Assembly (NCBI GenBank): GCA_030653405.1
Contig: JAURZO010000050.1
Span: 1-16,228 of the forward strand
Origin: Zwartia sp.
Lineage (GTDB): Bacteria; Pseudomonadota; Gammaproteobacteria; Burkholderiales; Burkholderiaceae_B
DNA length: 16,228 nucleotides
Direction: 5' to 3'
The first letter of the stretch is position 1, and each line of letters begins with the position of its first letter. Shown piece after piece: positions 5,830 through 11,950 of the stretch. The position numbers and the translations under genes are program-made. The notes under the pieces were generated by a model. The model worked only from the letters and a program-made list of their open reading frames with translations. It did no database searches and was not told where the DNA came from.

Positions 5830-6891
5830 TTAAGCTCGGGACAGACGCGCCAGCAAAGCTTGGCCCGTCTCCTTGGTGCCGAGTTTGCCACCAATGTCCC
5901 TGGTCGACTCGCCAGCGGCAATCGCCTCAGCCATCGCCGACTCCAGCACTTGGGACGCTGTCACAAATTGTGGCTTGTTCTTGCGTCGACCATACCAGCC
6001 TAACAGCATCGCGACAGACCAAACCTGCGAGAACGGATTGGCAATATTCTGACCGGCAATATCGGGAGCCGAGCCGTGCGCCGCTTGCGCCATCGCGTAG
6101 TTCGCGCCCGCATTAATCGAACCCGCCATGCCCAGACTGCCGGAGAGTTCGGCGGTCAAATCCGACAAAATGTCGCCGAACATATTGGTGGTCACCAACA
6201 CGTCGTAACGCTCGGGTGTGCGCACCACATGCGCCATCATGGCATCAACGATGATCTCTTCGATTTGAACCTCGGGGAACTCCTGGCCGACCAGTCGGCA
6301 TGAATCGATGAACATGCCATCGCCGAGTCGCAACACATTGGCCTTATGGACAACCGTCACGTGTTTGCGACGTGTCATGGCGAGTTCAAAAGCGGCACGG
6401 GCGATACGCTCGCAGCACACACGTGTAATGCGTCGCAAAGACACTACGACATCCGGCGTGATCAGCATTTCACTGCCGCCCGACTCGATATTGCGGTCGG
6501 CGTAAAAACCTTCAGTATTTTCACGGACCACCACAAGATCCAGGGGTTTATGTGGCGTGCCACAACCGGGAAAAGTCTTGGCAGGACGAATGTTCGCAAA
6601 CAAATCTAGATTTTTGCGAAAGTACTTAGAGGGATTGATCTCGCCTTTTGACTCATCTTTGAAGTCATACGTAGACATCGGACCGAGAATCAAGCCGTCC
6701 GCACTTTTGACCGCTTCTAGCAAGCCTGAGTGAATCGTCGTGCCATATTTTTTGAGGCTTTCGTGTCCGGCAATATCATGGTGAAGCTCAAGATCGAGTT
6801 TGAATTTTTCAGATACAAACTCCAGCGCAGCGACCGCCACCGATACCGTTTCAACACCAATACCATCGCCAGGAAGCACAATAATTTTCAT
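5830..6891 (-). CDS. Isocitrate/isopropylmalate-family beta-decarboxylating dehydrogenase
   Basis: A 353-residue NAD-type enzyme of the family that oxidises and decarboxylates 3-hydroxy (malate-like) acids. The dinucleotide-domain start MKIIVLPGDGIG, the substrate loop NLDLFANIRP (94-103), RENTEGFY (123-130), the catalytic lysine K183 in VHKAN, D216, and the metal-binding D240/D244 in MFGDILSD are all present. HGSAPDIAGQNIANP (272-286) keeps the Asp typical of NAD use. The RENTEGFYADRN segment differs from LeuB and from Icd, so isopropylmalate or isocitrate as substrate is not assumed; D-malate, tartrate, homoisocitrate or another 2-alkylmalate are options. GAGA lies about 7 nt before the ATG. 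It is the final gene of the five-gene minus operon, 31 nt after the alpha/beta hydrolase. No terminator lies beyond its stop; the next gene is convergent at 2 nt. Confidence 0.87.
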   Translation of the reverse strand: MKIIVLPGDGIGVETVSVAVAALEFVSEKFKLDLELHHDIAGHESLKKYGTTIHSGLLEAVKSADGLILGPMSTYDFKDESKGEINPSKYFRKNLDLFANIRPAKTFPGCGTPHKPLDLVVVRENTEGFYADRNIESGGSEMLITPDVVVSLRRITRVCCERIARAAFELAMTRRKHVTVVHKANVLRLGDGMFIDSCRLVGQEFPEVQIEEIIVDAMMAHVVRTPERYDVLVTTNMFGDILSDLTAELSGSLGMAGSINAGANYAMAQAAHGSAPDIAGQNIANPFSQVWSVAMLLGWYGRRKNKPQFVTASQVLESAMAEAIAAGESTRDIGGKLGTKETGQALLARLSRA

Positions 6892-6922
6892 AATGATCTC
6901 TGTCTCTATAGGATTTTAAAAT

Positions 6923-8020
6923 TCAACCAAATTTCAATTCATCAGCGGGGCCTTGCAAGGCGCGCATGCGTGTCTGAAACGCGCTCAACGTCGTGGGGAC
7001 TGAATGACCCTCTGCTGCCAGATAATATTCCCAAAAGGCTGTCGTCATTTGGCTCACGCGGTGCCATAGTGCCGCCTGAGTGAGTTCGTTTACTGGAACA
7101 TCCCGACTAAACCGCTGGACATCAACCGGCTCACCTGCAAAACTCATGTGATCTGCCTGGGCCAGTTTGAGCTGAAGCTTTTTACCTGCAGGCAAGCCAT
7201 CGTAGACTAACTCACGATTAGAAAGACTCACCCCGAGGCGGATGGCATCGTTGTCTTTTTTGAACGTGACAAACTGATCATGATCGCCGGTGATGCAAAA
7301 AAACGGGATCTTGACCTTGCTCATCGACTTCGCCCGCTCAGGTGAGGTGGCGCCCGGAGAAAATGCGACGACCGCCTTGATCCTTGCATCCCGCAAATTC
7401 TGACTACCCAGCGGCTGCCCCGCGAGCGTCTGCGCGGTCAGCGCACCGTAGGAATGTCCCGCCAATCCGATGCGGGCGGGATCAACATAGGGAGTGAGCT
7501 TTTTGGAGGTTAGACAATAATCGAGTGCAAAGCGACAGTCGGCGACACGTAAGCCATACTCCGGGGCTGCCAGCGCGCGCTGCATGTTGGCTTTGAAGGT
7601 ACGTTGAGCACTGGTCTCCCAAAGCGAATCATCTGTGATCGGATGAGCAAGGGTCACCACAACATAGCCCGCCTCTCGCCAGGCTTCACACCAGGCCTGA
7701 CCATTTGATAGGCCGCTGCCCAGGCCAGGCGAATACAGAATGAGAGCCGTCGGCGTTTTCACATCGGGTAGACGCACGCGCAGCTTGATGATACGACCCG
7801 TTTGAGGGTCTTTGATGTGTTCAATGTCGTCAAAGCGTAGACGGCGGGCAGGCGCAGAGTTGGCAGAAGTCTGCCCAGACGAGAGCGCCTGTGTTTGAAT
7901 TTCCGTCGACGTTTGCGTTTGCGTCCGCGTCTGTGCCCGCACCTGTGACAGGCACGCAGGTGTCAACGCAAGCCCTGCTGAGGCGCCAAACCCGCAGAGC
8001 AGTTGTCGACGAAGCTTCAC
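6923..8020 (-). CDS. Exported alpha/beta hydrolase with Tat-like signal
   Basis: A 365-residue serine hydrolase of the platelet-activating-factor acetylhydrolase / chlorophyllase-like type. The oxyanion strand reads LYSPGLGSG (95-103), the nucleophile elbow GHSYG has S190, the acid is in ITGDHDQ (D246 or D248) and the base is H291 in QADHMSF. The start chosen is GTG at 8020, 16 nt after the cupin stop. The frame stays open to an ATG at 8251, but that would lie inside the cupin gene. The resulting N-terminus, KLRRQLLCGFGASAGLAL with a cleavage-like VRAQ, resembles a twin-arginine signal, so secretion is likely. A TQ-rich low-complexity linker (about 30-45) follows the signal. No clear ribosome-binding site precedes the GTG, so coupling to the cupin gene is likely. 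The ester or lactone substrate is unknown. Confidence 0.82.
   Translation of the reverse strand: MKLRRQLLCGFGASAGLALTPACLSQVRAQTRTQTQTSTEIQTQALSSGQTSANSAPARRLRFDDIEHIKDPQTGRIIKLRVRLPDVKTPTALILYSPGLGSGLSNGQAWCEAWREAGYVVVTLAHPITDDSLWETSAQRTFKANMQRALAAPEYGLRVADCRFALDYCLTSKKLTPYVDPARIGLAGHSYGALTAQTLAGQPLGSQNLRDARIKAVVAFSPGATSPERAKSMSKVKIPFFCITGDHDQFVTFKKDNDAIRLGVSLSNRELVYDGLPAGKKLQLKLAQADHMSFAGEPVDVQRFSRDVPVNELTQAALWHRVSQMTTAFWEYYLAAEGHSVPTTLSAFQTRMRALQGPADELKFG
7905..7934 (-). repeat. ACGCAA-type hexanucleotide repeats in hydrolase linker
   Basis: On the minus strand the codons read as repeated Thr plus Gln/Arg/Ser pairs built on 6-nt units (ACGCAA, ACGCGG, ACGTCG). They encode the TRTQTQTST segment just after the predicted signal peptide. 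A similar ACGCAA/ACGCAG array lies in the rhodanese gene at 12357-12398. Confidence 0.75.
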
Positions 8021-8036
8021 TTTTTTTAAATGACTT

Positions 8037-8405
8037 TTATAAAGCGACTGTTTTAAATGTTCCGGGCAGCACGATCTCCAACACTTCGAAATCATCCGAG
8101 TGACAGATTTCGCGGTGACGAATATTGGGCGGCTGGTGCACACAGGTGCCTTCGACGAGCTTATGCTCGCCCTGCCCTTCGTACTCAAAAATCGCCCAAC
8201 CCTTGAGTACGTAGACAAACTGAAAATCGACCTCGTGCCGATGCCATTCACCTGTCGCGTTACTGCCTTCGCTCGCGCGAATCACGTGCATCACTGCGCC
8301 ACCGCCAGTCGCCTCAAAGATCCCGAGATCGCGATAATCAAAATACTCTCGTAACCCGTCATGTGTGAAAGGCTTGTCCTTGGCGTGTTGGATACTGAAT
8401 TTCAT
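8037..8405 (-). CDS. Single-domain cupin protein
   Basis: A 122-residue cupin. Motif 1 has H55-x-H57 (GEWHRHEVDFQFVYVLKG); the position usually held by Glu appears to be Gln62. Motif 2 is GTCVHQPPNIRH with H97. Three His ligands suggest a bound divalent metal. Such small cupins serve as isomerases, decarboxylases, dioxygenases or sugar/lactone-handling proteins, and the sequence does not tell which. The start at 8405 has a good GAGGA site about 8 nt upstream. It sits 24 nt downstream of the Ldh2-type dehydrogenase and 16 nt upstream of the exported hydrolase within the same operon, so a catabolic role is likelier than regulation. It is cytoplasmic, with no signal peptide. Confidence 0.85.
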   Translation of the reverse strand: MKFSIQHAKDKPFTHDGLREYFDYRDLGIFEATGGGAVMHVIRASEGSNATGEWHRHEVDFQFVYVLKGWAIFEYEGQGEHKLVEGTCVHQPPNIRHREICHSDDFEVLEIVLPGTFKTVAL

Positions 8406-8429
8406 TTGTCTTTCCTCGATTTTTTGTTG

Positions 8430-9491
8430 TTAAATCACACCCGCGTGCTTGGCGACACGCAATACATCTGACAAGGTGTCTTCGGGCAGCAGGATGCCTT
8501 GTTCTCGATTTTTAAGATCCGCAAGTTTTTCCATTTCGCCCGGGTAGTAGACTTGACTGTGACCGTCTGCCAGCGGCACATCTTTGAGCGAACGAATATA
8601 CGCGTCGATACGCTGATGAAACTCTTCAAGCGGTTGAAAAGCGGCCACGTTCATCGCCACCATAAAGTGTCCGGCACCACTGCGGTTAACAGGGTCGTAA
8701 GGCCCATGCACGGTGTCCAGAAACTGGCTCCCTGATAACACGCCTGACAAAATATCGACCATCACGCCCATCACATAACCCTTGTGACCCGCCATTGGAA
8801 GGATAAAGCCCTCCAGTGCCGCTTTGGGATCGGTGGTCGGTCGGCCTCGCGCATCAACCGCCCAGTAGTCGGGGATCGGTTCGCGGCGTTTATTGGCCAG
8901 GTAAATCTTGCCTCGCGCGACTCCTGAGTTGGCCATGTCCATCACCACCGGCCCGTAGCTGCCGCCTGGGACGGCAATCGACCATGGATTGGTACCGATT
9001 TTCTTTTTCAATCCCCCCCAGGGCGCCATGTTCGGACCCGCGTTGCTCATCAACATCATGATGCAACCTTGCTCGGCCGCCAGACGCGTGTAATACATAC
9101 AGGTACCAAAATGATTGGAATTGCGGATCGACACGACACCCACGCCGTGTTTGCGTGCGCGCGTCACGGCCTCATCCACGGCACGGCGCGTGATGACTTG
9201 CCCCACGCCATCATGTCCATCCATGACCGCGACTGCCCCTGCATCGACTTCGAGACTTGTCAGCGTCTGCGCCTTCATCGCGCCGGACTCGAGCCGTGCG
9301 TAATACCAACCCAGACGCAGCAAACCATGTGACTGATGCCCCCAGAGATCGGCTTGTACCAGCGTGTCGGCCGCAAGGGCAGCGTCTTCGTCCGGCACAC
9401 CAATACTGCGATACACGGCTGCGGCGAGCGCCTGCAGTCGCTCTGGTGCGAGCGGTTGATTGGCGTTGAAATCTTCTACGTTGAAGCTCAT
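8430..9491 (-). CDS. Ldh2-family malate/L-lactate-type dehydrogenase
   Basis: A 353-residue NAD(P)-dependent oxidoreductase of the malate/L-sulfolactate/ureidoglycolate dehydrogenase family (Ldh2, unrelated to classical LDH). Hallmarks in order are the GHQSHG box (51-56) with the catalytic His region, the DGHDGVGQ segment (91-98), NSNHFG (124-129), KIGTNPW (164-170), VMDMANS (183-189) and AGHKGY (234-239). Family members oxidise 2-hydroxy acids (malate, sulfolactate, 2,3-diketogulonate in reverse). The ATG at 9491 gives the usual length, though no strong ribosome-binding site is seen. It is the second gene of the five-gene operon, 69 nt after the esterase and 24 nt before the cupin. The likely role is oxidation of a hydroxyacid released by one of the operon's hydrolases. 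The specific substrate is not predictable. Confidence 0.92.
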   Translation of the reverse strand: MSFNVEDFNANQPLAPERLQALAAAVYRSIGVPDEDAALAADTLVQADLWGHQSHGLLRLGWYYARLESGAMKAQTLTSLEVDAGAVAVMDGHDGVGQVITRRAVDEAVTRARKHGVGVVSIRNSNHFGTCMYYTRLAAEQGCIMMLMSNAGPNMAPWGGLKKKIGTNPWSIAVPGGSYGPVVMDMANSGVARGKIYLANKRREPIPDYWAVDARGRPTTDPKAALEGFILPMAGHKGYVMGVMVDILSGVLSGSQFLDTVHGPYDPVNRSGAGHFMVAMNVAAFQPLEEFHQRIDAYIRSLKDVPLADGHSQVYYPGEMEKLADLKNREQGILLPEDTLSDVLRVAKHAGVI

Positions 9492-9560
9492 TTATTTTGA
9501 CTCATTTTGTGGCAACGGATGATCCGGTCTACAGCTGATTTTATCGAGCAATTGTTGGAG

Positions 9561-10778
9561 TTATTTAACGAGCGCGGAGTACACGAGCGTCTTAAACAAC
9601 ATCCGACTTTGAATTTTGTGCGACGGGCCCTGTGTGAGAATTAATGCCGTGAGGTTCTCTTTGTGATCCAACCAGAAGCTCGTGCCCCATACTCCCGACC
9701 AGAGCGACTCGCCAGTCGAACCTGGCACCCAGCACAGGCCTTGACTCAAGCGGACCGCAAAACCAAGCCCAAAGCCGTAGCCAGGCCCGGTGTTGGCTTC
9801 CGTCGTGCCCCCCGTGCCCGCAGTATGTTCAGAGCACATAAACTCAACCGTTTTACGCGACAGATAACGCTGGCCGTCAAGCTCGCCGCCGCGCAACATC
9901 ATCTGTAAAAAGCGCATGTAATCTGCTGCGGTGCCCAAGAGTCCCGCGCCACCGCGCAGATACGTTCGACCCACTGGATTAGTCGTTTGACGATAGGCGC
10001 GCAGCATCCCTGCTTTGAGAGGATCCGAATCTGGTGCTTCAGCGAGTCGTCCCAGGCGCGCGGGCTCGACCCACCAGGTGGTGTCCTTCATCCCAAGGGG
10101 CTTGAGCAACAGTTCATTCAGAATCTCTTCTAGGGTTTTATTTTCTACGCGCTCAAGCATTAAGCCCAATACATCAACAGCGATTGAATATTCCCAAAAC
10201 GTACCCGGCTGATGTGCCAGAGGTATCGTGCCGAGATTTTTTAACATCTGATCGGGCAAGATATCTTGATCTCTGGCTTCGATCTGCAAGGTGTCGTAAA
10301 GCTCCCGGATACGGGGCGACTTGGCTCGGTCGCCATGCACAAAACCTGCGGTGTGTCGCATCAAGTCTTGAACCGTAATCGGACGAATCAACGGCACATC
10401 GCCTTCGGGCGCCTCGACCTTGAGATTGTTAAGTTCGGGCAGCCAGCGGGTAATCGGATCGTAAAGATTGAAACGTCCCCGCTCGACCAGCATCATGGCG
10501 GCAACCGTCACGATCGGTTTAGTCATGGAGGCCAGACGAAACAGGGAGTCTTTGGCCATCGGAATGGTCTTGGCGGCATCTTGGTACCCGTGCGCCTCAA
10601 AATGCACGCACTCATCATGGCGCATGATCATGCTCACTGCACCGGGAAAAATTCCCGTTTCGATTTGCTCCTGCAGTGAGACACCAATGTGCTCAAGTCG
10701 GGCCTGAGAGAATCCTTGCTGAAGTTGCTTGTCGGACTCTGGGGTTGGGCCAGCGATTGAGGTGTGAGTCGAAGTCAT
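9561..10778 (-). CDS. Class C beta-lactamase-fold serine hydrolase (class VIII esterase type)
   Basis: A 405-residue protein of the beta-lactamase/penicillin-binding fold. The SxxK motif is S84-M-T-K87, the tyrosine motif is Y197-S-I (class C enzymes have YxN), and WSGVWGTSFW near residue 370 corresponds to the W-x-G/KTG region of class VIII esterases. No signal peptide is visible, so it is probably cytoplasmic, which argues for an esterase rather than a resistance beta-lactamase. Such esterases hydrolyse short acyl esters and lactones. It heads the five-gene minus operon, facing the thioesterase gene across a 137-bp spacer. The start at 10778 is preceded by a weak GGA. The physiological substrate is unknown; co-location with a hydroxyacid dehydrogenase suggests ester or lactone opening followed by oxidation. 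Confidence 0.9.
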   Translation of the reverse strand: MTSTHTSIAGPTPESDKQLQQGFSQARLEHIGVSLQEQIETGIFPGAVSMIMRHDECVHFEAHGYQDAAKTIPMAKDSLFRLASMTKPIVTVAAMMLVERGRFNLYDPITRWLPELNNLKVEAPEGDVPLIRPITVQDLMRHTAGFVHGDRAKSPRIRELYDTLQIEARDQDILPDQMLKNLGTIPLAHQPGTFWEYSIAVDVLGLMLERVENKTLEEILNELLLKPLGMKDTTWWVEPARLGRLAEAPDSDPLKAGMLRAYRQTTNPVGRTYLRGGAGLLGTAADYMRFLQMMLRGGELDGQRYLSRKTVEFMCSEHTAGTGGTTEANTGPGYGFGLGFAVRLSQGLCWVPGSTGESLWSGVWGTSFWLDHKENLTALILTQGPSHKIQSRMLFKTLVYSALVK

Positions 10779-10915
10779 GGTGATCCATCTAAGAGTGTCG
10801 AGTATCAGTATTGGAAATCAGTGTCGTATAGCGGTGTCGTATGCGGTGTCGAATAGCGGACGATGCGGCATAATCTTAGGTTAATTCATTATTTGCCTCT
10901 AAAGGAACCTGTTGT
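10779..10915. promoter_or_regulatory. Divergent intergenic region with GTGTCG repeats
   Basis: This 137-bp spacer must hold the promoters for the five-gene minus operon and the plus-strand thioesterase. It contains three near-tandem units, GTGTCGTATAGCG (10821-10833), GTGTCGTATGCG (10834-10845) and GTGTCGAATAGCG (10846-10858), with a further GTGTCG at 10795. The part closest to the thioesterase is AT-rich (TTAATTCATTAT). No promoter with both hexamers could be assigned. AAGGA lies 9 nt before the thioesterase ATG. Confidence 0.55.
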
Positions 10916-11356
10916 ATGCCCAAGCTTCGTCCCAATGTCACCGTCCAGGAACTGAATCAGCGCAGTGGCGATAATCTACCCGGCCTGATGGGCGTTGAAA
11001 TGCTTGAGCTTGGCGAAGGCACGCTTAAAAGCCGCATGCTGCTGCGTAACATGCACTTTGCCCCGAATACATACCTGCATGCAGCGAGTGTCATTGCTCT
11101 AGCCGACACGACGTGCGGCTACGCGACGGTGGCGCACCTGCCCGAAGGCGCCTTATCATTTACGACCATTGAGCTCAAAAGCAACCATCTTGGCACGGTC
11201 CGGGGTGAGGGTTCGATCATCCACTGCACGGCTACCGCTCAGCACCTGGGTGGTAACACGCAGGTTTGGGATGCCGTGGTGACTGACGCTGCGACCGATA
11301 AAAAAATCGCGCTTTTCCGTTGCACCCAAATGGTGCTCTGGCCGAAAAAAAACTAA
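10916..11356 (+). CDS. PaaI-type hotdog thioesterase
   Basis: A 146-residue single hotdog-fold protein. The central-helix segment HAASVIALADTTCGYAT (55-71) aligns with the HGG..ALAD..... helix of PaaI/YbgC-type acyl-CoA thioesterases, with D64 at the catalytic acid position and HAA in place of HGG. The later FTTIELKSNHLGTVRG segment matches the CoA-binding strand of the family. Such enzymes release CoA from aryl- or short-chain acyl-CoA esters, often to rescue stalled intermediates of aromatic catabolism. It stands alone with the nucleosidase-like gene 18 nt downstream, divergent from the esterase-headed operon. The acyl group is not predictable. Confidence 0.85.
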   Translation: MPKLRPNVTVQELNQRSGDNLPGLMGVEMLELGEGTLKSRMLLRNMHFAPNTYLHAASVIALADTTCGYATVAHLPEGALSFTTIELKSNHLGTVRGEGSIIHCTATAQHLGGNTQVWDAVVTDAATDKKIALFRCTQMVLWPKKN

Positions 11357-11374
11357 GTTGAAATTGAGTCGATC

Positions 11375-11950
11375 ATGGCCACCGATCTTATTGTCTTGAC
11401 TGCCTTGCGTCCTGAGCTCGACCATCAAAAGATGCCGTCGGGCGTGCAGGTCTTTTACACCGGCATTGGAAAGATCAATGCCACCATCGCCACGCTTGAG
11501 GCTATCGAGCAGGCGAGTCCCGCGCTGATCGTTAATTTCGGTACGGTGGGGGCCGTATGTCCAAAGGCATCAGGCTTACTTGAGATCGCCCGCGTGGTGC
11601 AGCGCGACATGCTTGCCGAGCCTCTTTCGCCCAGAGGACGTGTGCCGTTCTGTGAGCGACCGCATGAGTATTTTTCTGAACGCGGCACTCATACTTGCGG
11701 GACGGGCGACAGCTTCGTCTCAAGCAAAGATATTTGGCTAGAGGAGCAGGGCATTCATGTGGTCGATATGGAGCTCTACGCAATTGCTGCAGTCGCACAT
11801 CATCACAACATTCCCTGGCGCTCCTACAAGTACGTAACCGACTTCACCGATGAGCAGTCCGGAGAGGACTGGCACGATAAAATCAATCACGGCGAATTGC
11901 TCTTTTTAGAAAAGTTACGAGAGCTCCGCGCTCACAGCACCCAGAAGTGA
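11375..11950 (+). CDS. Nucleoside phosphorylase/nucleosidase family protein (MTAN-like)
   Basis: A 191-residue protein of the PNP/UDP phosphorylase superfamily, shorter than the usual 230 residues of E. coli MTA/SAH nucleosidase. Visible marks are YTGIGKINA (28-36), NFGTVGA (54-60), the ribose-binding VVDMELYAIA (129-138) with E133, and the base-binding acid region YVTDFTDE (153-160) with D156. E14 occupies the position of the catalytic N-terminal Glu of MTAN. It therefore probably cleaves or phosphorolyses a nucleoside such as methylthioadenosine, adenosine or a modified nucleoside. It is 18 nt after the thioesterase, likely co-transcribed. Its last 19 bp overlap the 3' end of the convergent rhodanese gene. 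The small size suggests a trimmed family branch, and the substrate is uncertain. Confidence 0.8.
   Translation: MATDLIVLTALRPELDHQKMPSGVQVFYTGIGKINATIATLEAIEQASPALIVNFGTVGAVCPKASGLLEIARVVQRDMLAEPLSPRGRVPFCERPHEYFSERGTHTCGTGDSFVSSKDIWLEEQGIHVVDMELYAIAAVAHHHNIPWRSYKYVTDFTDEQSGEDWHDKINHGELLFLEKLRELRAHSTQK

Noticed and set aside
8021..8251. Extended N-terminus of the exported hydrolase from an ATG at 8251
   Set aside because: This stretch lies inside the cupin gene in another frame, has no family similarity and would bury the signal peptide.
9488..9505. Five-codon upstream open frame (MSQNK) overlapping the Ldh2 gene start as ATGA
   Set aside because: It has no ribosome-binding site and such short frames are expected by chance; no evidence of regulation.
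9516..9526. Small palindrome CGGAT-G-ATCCG upstream of the Ldh2 gene
   Set aside because: Five-base arms are common by chance and no second copy was seen nearby.
9561..10778. Antibiotic-resistance beta-lactamase
   Set aside because: No signal peptide, the tyrosine motif is YSI and the gene is in a catabolic operon; class VIII esterase fits better.
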